This document shows positions 53,712 through 63,431 of a stretch of 64,000 nucleotides of DNA, one piece after another. The notes under the pieces are model-generated. The model was given only the letters and a program-made list of their open reading frames with translations, was not told the DNA's origin and did no database searches. Every line of letters starts with the position of its first letter. Within the stretch, counting starts at the first letter, position 1. The stretch is taken from assembly GCF_000953015.1 (NCBI RefSeq), contig NZ_LN794158.1, positions 682,001 to 746,000 of the forward strand, given 5' to 3'. Source of the DNA: Candidatus Methylopumilus turicensis. GTDB lineage: Bacteria > Pseudomonadota > Gammaproteobacteria > Burkholderiales > Methylophilaceae. The translations under genes and the position numbers were made by a program.

Positions 53712-53748
53712 TTGCCTTTTAATCCACGCTTAAAGCCAATAGAACAAT

Positions 53749-56307
53749 ATGGATCAATTCGCAAAAGAAACCCTCCCTATTAGCCTCGAAGATGAGATGC
53801 GTCGTTCGTATCTTGAATACGCCATGAGCGTGATTGTTGGTCGTGCGCTTCCTGATGTTCGTGATGGACTTAAGCCGGTGCATAGACGTGTGCTTTACGC
53901 CATGCACGAACTTAGCAATGACTGGAATCGCCCTTACAAGAAATCTGCTCGTATTGTTGGTGATGTCATCGGTAAATATCACCCGCATGGCGACACGGCA
54001 GTTTATGACACCATCGTTCGTATGGCACAGGATTTCTCTTTGCGTTACATGTTGGTGGATGGTCAAGGTAACTTTGGTTCTGTAGACGGCGATAATGCGG
54101 CAGCGATGCGTTATACGGAAATCCGTATGGCACGGATTGCGCACGAGCTTTTAGCAGACTTGGATAAAGAAACGGTTGATTTTGGACCTAACTATGATGG
54201 TTCAGAGCACGAGCCATTGATTATGCCAGCGCGTATTCCTAACTTACTGATTAACGGTAGCTCTGGTATTGCGGTGGGCATGGCGACGAATATTCCGCCA
54301 CACAATTTAAATGAAGTAGTGGATGCTTGCTTGGCCTTGCTGAAAGACCCAGAGCTTTCGATTGATGACTTGATTGAAATTGTGCCGGCACCGGACTTTC
54401 CAACCGCGGGCATTATTTATGGCACCATTGGTGTAAAAGAAGGCTACCGCACAGGCCGTGGCCGTGTGGTGATGCGTGGTCGTACGCACGTTGAGGATTT
54501 GGAGCGTGGCGGTCGCCAAGCGCTGATTGTTGACGAGCTTCCATACCAAGTTAACAAGAAAACCTTCGTTGAAAAAATTGCTGAATTAGTCAACGAAAAG
54601 AAGATTGAAGGTATTTCAGATTTGCGCGACGAATCTGATAAATCTGGTATGCGTGTGGTGATTGAGCTTAAGCGTGGCGAAGTGCCAGAAGTGATTCTGA
54701 ATAACCTCTACAAACAAACCCAGCTTCAAGACACTTTCGGTATGAATATGGTGGCCTTGCTTGACGGTCAACCGCGCTTGCTTAACCTTAAGCAGATGCT
54801 TGAAGCGTTCTTGCGTCATCGCCGTGAGGTCATTAGCCGTCGTACCGTATTTGAACTTCGTAAGGCGCGTGAGCGTGGTCATGTGCTAGAAGGTTTGGCT
54901 GTGGCGTTAGCCAACGTGGACGAGATGATTGCGATTATCAAAGCTGCACCAACCCCACCAGAAGCGAAAAAAGGCTTGATGGCGAAAGCTTGGAAATCGC
55001 CAGTGGTTGAAGAAATGCTTAAGCGCGCTTCAATGGAAGCTTCGCGTCCAGATGGTCTGTCAGTTGATTTTGGTTTGTCACCTAACGGTTACAAGCTTTC
55101 AGATGTTCAGGCACAAGAAATTCTTCAAATGCGCTTGCAACGCTTGACTGGTCTTGAGCAAGATAAAATTGTGAATGAGTACAAAGAAGTGATGGATATC
55201 ATTTCTGACTTGCTCGATATTTTGGCTACCCCAAGCCGTGTCACCCAAATGATTGTGGATGAGCTTGCAGCGATTCGCCAACAGTTTGGTGATAAGCGTC
55301 GTAGTGAAATCGTGCATAACGCACAAGATTTATCACTAGAAGATTTAATTACCCCACAGGACGTGGTGGTGACTTTATCGCACACGGGTTACATCAAATC
55401 GCAACCACTTGAAGAATATCGCTCACAACGTCGTGGTGGCCGGGGTAAACAAGCGGCTGCAACGAAAGAAGATGACTTTATTGATAAGATGTTTGTGGCG
55501 AATACTCACGATTACATCCTGTGTTTTTCAAGCCTTGGTCAAGTCTATTGGCTTAAAGTTTATGAAGTGCCACAAGGCAGCCGTACAAGCCGTGGTAAGC
55601 CTATTGTTAACTTGTTCCCATTGAGCGAGGGCGAGAAAATTAACGCGATCTTGCCAGTAAAAGAATTTGACGAAAATCGCTTCGTATTCATGGCAACGGC
55701 AATGGGGACTGTGAAGAAAACTGCCTTAAACGAGTTTTCAAACCCACGTAAATCAGGAATTATCGCGATTAATCTTGATGACGGTGATTACTTGATTGGT
55801 GCTGAAATTACTAACGGCACACAAGATATTGTTTTGGTTTCAAACGGTGGTAAAGCTGTTTGGTTCGACGAAGAAGACGTCCGTGCGATGGGTCGTAATA
55901 CGCGCGGTGTGCGTGGGATGAAGATTACAAAAGATCAGCAAGTGTTATCGCTACTAGTTGCGGAAAACGATCAGCAAACTGTGTTGGTTGCGACTGAAAA
56001 CGGGTTCGGTAAACGTACTGTCTTGGCCGACTTCCGTCACTCAGGTCGTGGTACACAAGGGGTGAAAGCGATAGCCATTAGTGAGCGTAACGGTTTGGTG
56101 GTTGCTGCGCGCTTGGTCAATGACGATGATGAAATCATGTTGATTACTACTGGCGGCGTATTAATTCGTACCCGCGTGAAAGAGATTCGCGAATTAGGTC
56201 GTGCAACGCAAGGCGTCACCCTGATTAATCTTGGTGATGGCGAAAAGTTATCTGGCTTAGAAAAAGTAGTTGAGACGGACGACGATGAAGAAGGCGCTGA
56301 AGCGTAA
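53749..56307 (+). CDS. gyrA: DNA gyrase subunit A
   Basis: The breakage-reunion subunit of gyrase, 852 residues. The quinolone-resistance region [24 protein letters not shown] (split around residue 75-98) has Gly-Asp at the first motif positions and the catalytic tyrosine in RYTEIRMAR (about residue 123) is present. The C-terminal beta-pinwheel includes the GyrA box region [11 protein letters not shown] near 563. The tail is acidic ([11 protein letters not shown]). The gene is followed 26 nt later by serC; gyrA-serC-pheA-hisC is a usual betaproteobacterial order. Confidence 0.97.
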   Translation: MDQFAKETLPISLEDEMRRSYLEYAMSVIVGRALPDVRDGLKPVHRRVLYAMHELSNDWNRPYKKSARIVGDVIGKYHPHGDTAVYDTIVRMAQDFSLRYMLVDGQGNFGSVDGDNAAAMRYTEIRMARIAHELLADLDKETVDFGPNYDGSEHEPLIMPARIPNLLINGSSGIAVGMATNIPPHNLNEVVDACLALLKDPELSIDDLIEIVPAPDFPTAGIIYGTIGVKEGYRTGRGRVVMRGRTHVEDLERGGRQALIVDELPYQVNKKTFVEKIAELVNEKKIEGISDLRDESDKSGMRVVIELKRGEVPEVILNNLYKQTQLQDTFGMNMVALLDGQPRLLNLKQMLEAFLRHRREVISRRTVFELRKARERGHVLEGLAVALANVDEMIAIIKAAPTPPEAKKGLMAKAWKSPVVEEMLKRASMEASRPDGLSVDFGLSPNGYKLSDVQAQEILQMRLQRLTGLEQDKIVNEYKEVMDIISDLLDILATPSRVTQMIVDELAAIRQQFGDKRRSEIVHNAQDLSLEDLITPQDVVVTLSHTGYIKSQPLEEYRSQRRGGRGKQAAATKEDDFIDKMFVANTHDYILCFSSLGQVYWLKVYEVPQGSRTSRGKPIVNLFPLSEGEKINAILPVKEFDENRFVFMATAMGTVKKTALNEFSNPRKSGIIAINLDDGDYLIGAEITNGTQDIVLVSNGGKAVWFDEEDVRAMGRNTRGVRGMKITKDQQVLSLLVAENDQQTVLVATENGFGKRTVLADFRHSGRGTQGVKAIAISERNGLVVAARLVNDDDEIMLITTGGVLIRTRVKEIRELGRATQGVTLINLGDGEKLSGLEKVVETDDDEEGAEA

Positions 56308-56333
56308 GCATTGGAAATGGTTGAAAGTAATTC

Positions 56334-57416
56334 ATGACGCAAATTTTTAATTTTTCAGCGGGCCCAGCGGTATTGCCAAAAGAAGTCCTTGCGCAAGCGA
56401 GGGATGAGATGATGGACTGGCATGGCGCGGGCATGTCAGTGATGGAAATGAGTCATCGCGGTAAAGAGTTTATGAGCATCGCCGCTGAAGCTGAAGCCGA
56501 TTTACGTGAGTTAATGTCTATCCCCAGCAATTACAAAGTATTGTTTTTGCAAGGTGGGGCGCATAGTCAGTTTTCGATGGTGCCAATGAATTTGCTACGC
56601 GGGAAAAAATCGGCTGATTATTTGGATAGTGGTATTTGGTCTAAAAAAGCCATTGATGAAGCAGCGCGTTATTGCCAAGTGAATATTGCTGGTTCTAGCA
56701 AAGACAAAAACTACACCTATGCGCCAAGCCAGGTTGCATTAAAGCTCAATAAAGACGCGGCTTACTTCCACTTTACATCCAATGAAACGATTGGTGGCGT
56801 TGAGATTTTTGATGTGCCAAAAACAGGCGATGTGCCTGTGGTGTGTGATATGTCTTCTCATATTCTTTCCCGTCCTATGGATGTGAGCCAATATGGTGTG
56901 ATTTATGCTGGTGCACAAAAGAATATTGGCCCTGCGGGCTTAACGATTGTGATTGTGCGTGAAGATTTAATTGGTGAGACGATTGCTGGCACGCCAACCA
57001 TGTTTGATTATAAAATTCACGCGGATAATGAATCCATGTATAACACGCCAGCCACTTATGGCATCTACATGGCGGGCTTGGTGTTTAAGTGGCTAAAAGC
57101 TAAAGGTGGCTTGGCTGCGATGGAAAAAATCAACATCGAGAAATCATCGCTTTTGTATGATTATTTAGATGCGTCAGATTTTTATCATTCGCCAATTGCA
57201 GTTGAAAATCGCTCACGCATGAATATTCCTTTCACATTAAAAGACGCGGCCTTAGACGAGTCCTTCTTAAAACAGGCGCAACAAAATGGTTTGCTGCAGT
57301 TAAAAGGCCATAAATTGGTTGGCGGGATGCGCGCTTCGATTTATAACGCAATGCCAATTGAAGGTGTAAAAGCTTTAATTGAATTTATGCAGTCTTTTGC
57401 AAAGGCTAACGCTTAA
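56334..57416 (+). CDS. serC: Phosphoserine aminotransferase
   Basis: A 360-residue PLP enzyme converting 3-phosphohydroxypyruvate and glutamate to phosphoserine; it also acts in pyridoxal phosphate synthesis. N-terminal FNFSAGPAVLPKEV and the HRGKEF stretch are typical. The PLP lysine is in YAGAQKNIGPAG, about residue 196. Length matches. GAAAG precedes the ATG. In an organism using the serine or RuMP route it supplies serine and glycine. It forms a tight run with pheA (24 nt later). Confidence 0.97.
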   Translation: MTQIFNFSAGPAVLPKEVLAQARDEMMDWHGAGMSVMEMSHRGKEFMSIAAEAEADLRELMSIPSNYKVLFLQGGAHSQFSMVPMNLLRGKKSADYLDSGIWSKKAIDEAARYCQVNIAGSSKDKNYTYAPSQVALKLNKDAAYFHFTSNETIGGVEIFDVPKTGDVPVVCDMSSHILSRPMDVSQYGVIYAGAQKNIGPAGLTIVIVREDLIGETIAGTPTMFDYKIHADNESMYNTPATYGIYMAGLVFKWLKAKGGLAAMEKINIEKSSLLYDYLDASDFYHSPIAVENRSRMNIPFTLKDAALDESFLKQAQQNGLLQLKGHKLVGGMRASIYNAMPIEGVKALIEFMQSFAKANA

Positions 57417-57440
57417 TCCTGCTGATTCAGGAAAAACACT

Positions 57441-58508
57441 ATGTCAGACATCTTAAAACAACACAGAGACCAAATTGATGCCATTGATGAGCAATTGCTC
57501 AAGCTGGTGAATGCGCGTGCGGCACATGCACGTGAGATTGGCGAGCTTAAAGGCGGTGGCCCGATTTATCGTCCAGAGCGCGAAGCGCAAGTATTGCGTC
57601 GTTTGGTGGACTTGAATGGTGGCCCATTGCCAGCAGAGGCAGTGACGGCAATCTTTCGTAGTGTGATGTCTAACTGTCGCGCATTAGAAAAAGCACTCAC
57701 GGTAGCGTTTCTTGGGCCAATCGGCACGTTTAGTGAAGAAGCGGCCAATAAGCAATTTGGTGGGCTTTCTTCACCGATGCAATGTGCATCGATTGATGAA
57801 GTGTTCCGCATGGTGGAGTCGGGCCAAGCCCATTATGGTGTAGTGCCTGTTGAAAACTCAACGGAGGGTGCAGTGGGTCGTACGTTGGACTTACTCACCG
57901 CAACCCGTTTACATATTTGCGGCGAAATTGAGCTTTCTGTTCATCATAATCTACTGAGTCAATCACTAGATAAAGCTGGCGTGACGAAAGTATATTCGCA
58001 TGCACAATCGTTAGCGCAATGCCATGAATGGCTTAATAGCCATTTGCCTAATGCGGAGCGTCATGCTGTGGTCAGTAATGCTGAGGCGGCCAGATTGGCT
58101 AGCACAGAGAGCGGGGCTGCCGCGATTGCCAGTTTACGTGCAGCTGAAATTTTTGCGCTCAATACATTAGCGAACAATATTGAAGATGACCCACGAAATA
58201 CCACGCGCTTTTTAGTGTTGGCTGATCACGATGTGGCTGCTTCAGGAAAAGATAAAACCTCATTAGTGATCGCTACCAAGAACGTTCCAGGCGCAATGGT
58301 GTCGATGTTAGAGCCTTTATCCAAAAACAATGTGAGTATGACGAAACTAGAGTCTCGTCCAGCCAAAATGGGTTTGTGGGAATATATCTTTTTTGTGGAT
58401 ATTGAAGGCCACCACCAAGATACCAATGTCAAACAAGCTTTGGCTGAGATTGAGCAACGCGCATCGTTTGTTAAAGTATTGGGATCCTATCCCGTCGCTG
58501 TGGTTTAG
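57441..58508 (+). CDS. pheA: Bifunctional chorismate mutase/prephenate dehydratase
   Basis: A 355-residue enzyme for phenylalanine synthesis. The AroQ-type chorismate mutase is residues 1-85 (RDQIDAIDEQLLKLVNARA). The dehydratase domain (about 90-270) has LGPIGTFSEEAA and GVVPVENSTEGAVGRTLD with the catalytic threonine region DDPRNTTRFLVL. A C-terminal ACT domain (about 278-355) binds phenylalanine, with ESRPAKMGLWEYIFFVD. All three parts are intact. It lies between serC and hisC. Confidence 0.96.
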   Translation: MSDILKQHRDQIDAIDEQLLKLVNARAAHAREIGELKGGGPIYRPEREAQVLRRLVDLNGGPLPAEAVTAIFRSVMSNCRALEKALTVAFLGPIGTFSEEAANKQFGGLSSPMQCASIDEVFRMVESGQAHYGVVPVENSTEGAVGRTLDLLTATRLHICGEIELSVHHNLLSQSLDKAGVTKVYSHAQSLAQCHEWLNSHLPNAERHAVVSNAEAARLASTESGAAAIASLRAAEIFALNTLANNIEDDPRNTTRFLVLADHDVAASGKDKTSLVIATKNVPGAMVSMLEPLSKNNVSMTKLESRPAKMGLWEYIFFVDIEGHHQDTNVKQALAEIEQRASFVKVLGSYPVAVV

Positions 58509-58545
58509 TTAAGCCTAATCGGTTATTAATTTCGAGGTTATTTTC

Positions 58546-59649
58546 GTGTCAGATATTGCCAATTTAGCACCTGCTTATATTCGTTCAATCGCGCCTTATC
58601 AGCCAGGTAAGCCAATCACTGATTTGGCTCGCGACAAAAGCTTAGAGCCAAGTCAAATCGTTAAGCTCGCATCTAATGAAAATCCACTTGGGGTAAGCCC
58701 GAACGCGCATATGGCCATGATGGATGCCTTGGACGAAATTGCACGATATCCGGATGGTAATAGCGTTTCACTTCGAGATGCAGTGTGTGAAAAATTCAAT
58801 GTCACGCCAAGTCAATTGGTATTTGGAAATGGCTCAAATGATATCTTAGAGCTTTCTGCACGCGCTTTTTTAGCGCCAGGTGATGAGGCAGTTTACTCGC
58901 AGCATGCTTTTGCGGTGTACAGCTTAGTCACTCAAGCGGTTGGTGCTACTGGTGTGGTTGTCCCCGCGAAAGAATTTGGCCATGATTTAGATGCGATGTT
59001 GCTGGCGATTACGCCAAAAACGCGCATGGTGTTTGTAGCAAATCCTAACAATCCTACGGGTACGTTGATTAGCAAAGCCGCGCTTAAGCAATTTATATCT
59101 TTGGTGCCAAAAAGTACTTTAGTTATTCTGGATGAAGCTTATGATGAATATCTTACTGATGAACTCAAAGCTGAATCCATAGGCTGGTTAGCTGAGTTTA
59201 ATAATCTAGTGATCTCTCGCACGTTTTCAAAAGCTTATGGTCTTGCTGGTTTGCGTGTTGGTTTTGGCGTGACATCAAGTGCAATTGCGGATTTGATGAA
59301 CCGCGTGCGACAGCCATTTAACGTCAATAGCATTGCGCAAGCGGCTGCTGTTGCTTCACTTGGTGATGATGAGTTTGTAGAGCGTACCCGCGCTTTAAAT
59401 CAAGCAGGTATGGTGCAAATTACCCAAGGTCTTCAAAAGTTAGACTTAACGTACATCCCTTCGTTTGCAAATTTTATTAGCTTTAAAGTGTCTGATGCGC
59501 GAGGTGTTTATGAGCGATTGCTGAATCAAGGTGTCATTGTCAGGCCGATTGCTAATTACGAAATGCCAGATTATTTGCGCGTGAGTATTGGCTTGTTCTC
59601 GGAAAATGCACGGTTTCTAGAAGCGCTCGATCAGGCAATCAAGGCTTAG
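58546..59649 (+). CDS. hisC: Histidinol-phosphate aminotransferase
   Basis: A 367-residue class I/II PLP aminotransferase; acts in histidine synthesis and, in this aromatic-gene setting, may also transaminate prephenate or phenylpyruvate. Motifs are ASNENPLG near residue 44, FVANPNNPTGT near 163, LDEAYDEY near 195 and the PLP lysine in SRTFSKAYGLAGLRVG near 228. The start is GTG at 58546 with GAGG upstream. In many relatives tyrA and aroA follow; here a convergent GGDEF-EAL gene follows instead. Confidence 0.93.
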   Translation: MSDIANLAPAYIRSIAPYQPGKPITDLARDKSLEPSQIVKLASNENPLGVSPNAHMAMMDALDEIARYPDGNSVSLRDAVCEKFNVTPSQLVFGNGSNDILELSARAFLAPGDEAVYSQHAFAVYSLVTQAVGATGVVVPAKEFGHDLDAMLLAITPKTRMVFVANPNNPTGTLISKAALKQFISLVPKSTLVILDEAYDEYLTDELKAESIGWLAEFNNLVISRTFSKAYGLAGLRVGFGVTSSAIADLMNRVRQPFNVNSIAQAAAVASLGDDEFVERTRALNQAGMVQITQGLQKLDLTYIPSFANFISFKVSDARGVYERLLNQGVIVRPIANYEMPDYLRVSIGLFSENARFLEALDQAIKA

Positions 59650-59721
59650 TTGTCAACAGATTGACTTCAGTGATTCGCGGGTTAAGTCACTAGTTTAGGC
59701 AAGGTCAACGGCTGCTTAATG

Positions 59722-62049
59722 TTAAGCCGCGAGCGCAATTTCAAATGTGCCAATGTTAGAGGGCTTACCAAATAAAAAGCCTTGATACATCTTACAGCCG
59801 GCTTTTCTCAAGAGCTTCTCCTGCGCTTGGTTTGCAACTCCTTCAGCAATCACATCAAATCCTAAATTCCCACCCATTGAGATAATGGTTTGAATAATGA
59901 GCGCACTATCTGCACTTTCAACCGCGTCAGCAACAAAGCTTTGATCGATCTTTAATTCGTCTAAGGGTAGTTGTTTTAGCACTGACAAAGATGAATAGCC
60001 CATGCCAAAATCGTCAAGAGACAGCATCACGCCAATGCTTTTAAGCGCACTCATTTTTTCGACGACTTCATTAATGTTTCTCATTACCAAACTTTCTGTA
60101 AGTTCAAGCATTAACTGCCTAGGATTGCAGTTGCTGATTTTGAGAGCATCTTCAACCTGTGTCACAAAGTCGGCTTGGGCGAATTGAAGTGCACTGACAT
60201 TCACAGATAATCGTAAATGCGATGTGTTGCTAGATTCGCTCCATTTATAAAGTTGCTGGCATGCTTGTTTTAACACCCAGGTACCGATTGGGATGATAAG
60301 CCCGGTTTCTTCAGCCAATGGAATAAACTTGGTTGGTGAAATGCTTCCAAGCTCTGGATGATTCCAGCGCAGCAAGGCTTCTGCACCAATCACCTTCTCA
60401 TTCAAGCCCACTTGCATTTGATAATGAATTTCGAGTTGTGCGTGTGCTAATGCAAAATTTAAGTCATTTTTGAGGTTAGAAATTAAGTCTAATACTGGCT
60501 GCATGGAGTCATCGTAAAACTTAATGTTGTTACGGCCTGACTGCTTAATTTGATACATCGCAGCATCTGCACGTTTCAACACCTCGTCTGCGCCAACACT
60601 TTCACCTGCATAAGTGTAAATGCCAATACTTGGCGTGCAGTAATGTTCGTAATCTTGAAGGGTGAAAGGGCGATTAATTTCTTTAAGCAACTTTTCACCA
60701 ACTAGCCTAATTGCTAATTTGGCAGTTTCAATATCTTTCCCGAGGTTATCTAAAATAATGACAAACTCATCACCCCCAATACGCGCTACTGTATCGTGGC
60801 TTCGCACTGCAAGTTGAAGTCTTTTTGCGACTTTTTGTAGCAGCAAGTCGCCGATTGCATGTCCTTTGGTGTCATTCAGCGTCTTGAAATTATCGAGATC
60901 CATGAACATGACACCTACACAAGACTTAATGCGTTTGCAGGCTTTTAACGACTGATTAAGACGATCTACCAGCAATCTTCGATTTGGTAGGTTGGTCAAT
61001 GTGTCGTAATAGGCTAGACGCTCAATTTCATCTTGTGCTTTTTTATAAGCGGTTTCATCTTGCACCAAAGAAGCAATGCCGACCACGTTGCCAGATGCAT
61101 CTCTTAGCGTGGTATTGAACCACTCGCAGTAGATAATTTTTCCATCTTTTCTGATGTTTTGATTTCTAACATGATGGCCACCTGAGCCACTAAGTAACTG
61201 ATAAATACTTGTACTTAATGCGTTTTGTTGTGATGGAGGAATGATAAATTTAATGTGTTGACCAAGTGCTTCTTCAGGGCGGTAACCAAACATTTTGCTC
61301 GCTGAGGCATTCCATGAAGTGACATTAAATGCGTAATCCCATTCAATGACTGCAAGCGGCGTATTATCGAAATGTAGTTTTTGGCGCTGTGCCAGCGCAT
61401 TAATCGCTTTTTTGCTTTCAATGCTGTGCATACGAAGGGCAATGTTGTCATGTAATGTGCTGGCAAGATTTAAACCAGCAAGCGTAATGTAAAGCACAAA
61501 AGTCACAAACATTAAGACGATTGAAATGCTAAATATATCGCCAGACATAAAATAAGGAGGCAAGAAAAACACCATGAGGCCACTGACGAACGCCAACGAT
61601 GTGTAGCGGTCTAGCGCATTCACTACTATTGCACCACCGCATATTCCAGCTAATGACATGGCCAAAAAAGCTTGATGTAGATAGTCGCTTGGATGGAAGA
61701 AGAAAAAGCTGGAAATACCCCAGGAGGCGCCACAAATGAGCGCTAATAGACGGAAGTAGAAAAGCTGCTTGGCAGTTGAACGTTGCGAATCTGTTTTTTC
61801 TGAGTAAAACGCCGCTACCATTTTTTTAATTAAGTGAACGGTTGCAAGGATCACCGCCCAAATTGTAATGTTTTGAATATTGCTGACATCAGCTTGCAAA
61901 TAAATTAGTAGCGCTGCAATGATGCAGGAAATCAACATGGACTTAGTACTATTAGCCACGATTAAATCGACAATCTCCAAATTGATTATTTCAGGAGTAT
62001 TTGAGACTTTATCTGTTGTATTTAATGAGTCTTTTTTTTCTTGGTGCAA
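59722..62049 (-). CDS. Membrane-bound PAS-GGDEF-EAL cyclic-di-GMP enzyme
   Basis: A 775-residue inner-membrane signalling protein. About six hydrophobic segments (residues 35-205) form a MASE-like sensor. A PAS domain (about 215-335) has WDYAFNVTSWNASASKMFGY. The GGDEF domain (about 345-505) keeps RIGGDEFVIIL near residue 426 and an inhibitory-site RSHD five residues before. The EAL domain (about 520-770) keeps EALLRW, ELTES, LDDFGMGYSSL, LKIDQSFV, AEGV and YQGFLFGKP, so both activities look intact. The gene is divergent from pqqA, with 274 nt between, and convergent with hisC. No partner gene is visible. Confidence 0.93.
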   Translation of the reverse strand: MHQEKKDSLNTTDKVSNTPEIINLEIVDLIVANSTKSMLISCIIAALLIYLQADVSNIQNITIWAVILATVHLIKKMVAAFYSEKTDSQRSTAKQLFYFRLLALICGASWGISSFFFFHPSDYLHQAFLAMSLAGICGGAIVVNALDRYTSLAFVSGLMVFFLPPYFMSGDIFSISIVLMFVTFVLYITLAGLNLASTLHDNIALRMHSIESKKAINALAQRQKLHFDNTPLAVIEWDYAFNVTSWNASASKMFGYRPEEALGQHIKFIIPPSQQNALSTSIYQLLSGSGGHHVRNQNIRKDGKIIYCEWFNTTLRDASGNVVGIASLVQDETAYKKAQDEIERLAYYDTLTNLPNRRLLVDRLNQSLKACKRIKSCVGVMFMDLDNFKTLNDTKGHAIGDLLLQKVAKRLQLAVRSHDTVARIGGDEFVIILDNLGKDIETAKLAIRLVGEKLLKEINRPFTLQDYEHYCTPSIGIYTYAGESVGADEVLKRADAAMYQIKQSGRNNIKFYDDSMQPVLDLISNLKNDLNFALAHAQLEIHYQMQVGLNEKVIGAEALLRWNHPELGSISPTKFIPLAEETGLIIPIGTWVLKQACQQLYKWSESSNTSHLRLSVNVSALQFAQADFVTQVEDALKISNCNPRQLMLELTESLVMRNINEVVEKMSALKSIGVMLSLDDFGMGYSSLSVLKQLPLDELKIDQSFVADAVESADSALIIQTIISMGGNLGFDVIAEGVANQAQEKLLRKAGCKMYQGFLFGKPSNIGTFEIALAA

Positions 62050-62323
62050 TTGAGTTCTCGAAGGCTGTTTTCTGACGTAGATTAAATAAAATATTAAATT
62101 AAGTTAAATCTTTAAGTATCGGTTTTTTAATGGTTCAATTCTTTCACACTTTTAATTTTTTTCATGACTTTATTGAGTGTCGTCATGAAAATCATGAGCA
62201 ATGTTTCCGTGTTTTTGCACTATTGCTTAATAAGGGTCGGGCGCACTATTTGAATCACGTTGCATGCAGACAAATTATATAAATGCGGTAACGTTTTTTT
62301 AAACTATAATTAGGAGATACACC
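62050..62323. other. Divergent region between the GGDEF-EAL gene and pqqA
   Basis: An AT-rich gap. Besides the inverted repeat listed separately, I see TTATAT and TATATA near 62275-62281 as candidate -10 boxes for pqqA but no -35 at proper spacing. Another TATAAT near 62305 is too close to the pqqA start to serve. The promoter is therefore unresolved. Confidence 0.4.
62160..62190. promoter_or_regulatory. 9-bp inverted repeat upstream of pqqA
   Basis: TTTCATGAC (62160-62168) and GTCATGAAA (62182-62190) form a perfect dyad with a 13-nt centre, followed by a third half-like ATCATGAG. Size and spacing suit a dimeric regulator. It lies about 135 nt upstream of pqqA and 110 nt upstream of the divergent GGDEF-EAL gene. 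Confidence 0.5.
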
Positions 62324-62395
62324 ATGTGGACTAAACCAGCTGCTACTGAAATGCGTTTCGGTTTTGAAGTAACAATGTACGTTTGCAATCGCTAA
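62324..62395 (+). CDS. pqqA: PQQ precursor peptide PqqA
   Basis: A 23-residue peptide, the substrate from which PqqE and others make pyrroloquinoline quinone by joining a glutamate and a tyrosine. The conserved EVTMY segment is present, with Glu15 and Tyr19. It begins MWTKP, as PqqA usually does, and a strong AGGAG site lies 7 nt ahead. The short length is normal. It is the first gene of the operon and is separated from pqqB by a stable hairpin. Confidence 0.97.
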   Translation: MWTKPAATEMRFGFEVTMYVCNR

Positions 62396-62433
62396 GATTG
62401 TTGAATAGTACAAGCAGTCTTTAAGATTGCGGT

Positions 62434-62461
62434 AACTGGGCTGCTGAAAAGCAGCCCAGTT
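62434..62461 (+). terminator. Stable hairpin between pqqA and pqqB
   Basis: AACTGGGCTGCT and AGCAGCCCAGTT form a perfect 12-bp stem with a GAAA loop. Only a short mixed tail follows, without a proper T run. It is better read as a partial terminator or 3'-end protector giving more pqqA than pqqBC message. Confidence 0.7.
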
Positions 62462-62504
62462 TCATATTAAAGATGTATTGATAATAATAATTAAAGAGAG
62501 ATTT

Positions 62505-63422
62505 ATGCACATTCATGTCTTAGGCGCTGCAGCGGGTGGTGGTTTTCCACAGTGGAATTGTAATTGTCACAATTGCGATGGACTGCGTAAAGGTACTATC
62601 AAAGCAACAAAACGTACGCAATCATCAATCTGCGTAAGTAGTGATGGTATTAATTGGGTACTGTTCAATGCTTCACCAGACTTGCTTCAACAAATTCAAG
62701 AGTTCAAGCCTCTGCAGCCAGGTCGTGCTGTTCGTGATAGCGGTATTGTGGGTATTGTACTCATCGATGCGCAGATTGATCATACTACGGGGCTATTGAT
62801 GCTGCGTGAAGGTCAAGTTAAGCGTGAAATCTATTGTACGGACATGGTTTATCAAGACTTAACGACTGGTAATCCGCTGCTCAATATTCTGGGTCACTAC
62901 TGTGGTATTAACCATCACGAAGTGGCCACAGATGGCGCGACCTCCTTTGAAGTAGCTGGTGCTGCTAACCTACGCTTCACAGCCGTTGCGCTTAAGAGCG
63001 CTGCACCTCCATATTCCCCACATCGTAATGATCCACATCCTGGCGACACCATTGGTGTGCTGATTGAAGAAATCAGCACAGGCAAAAAATGTTGGTACTC
63101 ACCTGGACTTGGTGAGATCGAACCTCATTTGCCAGCGCTCATGATTCAAGCAGACTGCATCATGGTGGATGGTACTTTCTGGACGAATACCGAGATGATT
63201 GATATGGGTTTGATGACCAAAACAGCTCGTAGTATTGGTCATAATCCGCAATCTGGCGAAGGTGGCATGATCGAAAAGCTCAATGAATTTGATGCGTCAA
63301 GAAAAGTACTGATTCATATCAATAACACCAATCCAATTTTAAGAGAAGACTCTGCTGAACGTGCAGAGCTGACTAAACATGGTATTGAAGTCGCTTACGA
63401 CGGCATGGACATTATTCTTTAG
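62505..63422 (+). CDS. pqqB: PQQ biosynthesis protein PqqB
   Basis: A 305-residue metallo-beta-lactamase-fold protein needed for PQQ formation, proposed as hydroxylase of the tyrosine in the precursor. The start ATG at 62505 gives MHIHVLGAAAGGGFPQWNC, preceded by AAAGAGAG; the longer frame from 62478 is rejected. The CNCHNC cysteine cluster (about residues 19-24) and IDAQIDHTTGLLMLRE are conserved. pqqC begins 9 nt later. Confidence 0.96.
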   Translation: MHIHVLGAAAGGGFPQWNCNCHNCDGLRKGTIKATKRTQSSICVSSDGINWVLFNASPDLLQQIQEFKPLQPGRAVRDSGIVGIVLIDAQIDHTTGLLMLREGQVKREIYCTDMVYQDLTTGNPLLNILGHYCGINHHEVATDGATSFEVAGAANLRFTAVALKSAAPPYSPHRNDPHPGDTIGVLIEEISTGKKCWYSPGLGEIEPHLPALMIQADCIMVDGTFWTNTEMIDMGLMTKTARSIGHNPQSGEGGMIEKLNEFDASRKVLIHINNTNPILREDSAERAELTKHGIEVAYDGMDIIL

Positions 63423-63431
63423 GAGCACAAT

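Noticed and set aside
62310-62323. TTAGGAGATACACC before pqqA resembles copy 1 of the GGAG dyad
   Set aside because: The match is almost entirely the Shine-Dalgarno sequence, and the dyad half is broken (ACC for TCC). It overlaps the ribosome site, an unlikely operator position, though I note it in case the motif regulates pqq.
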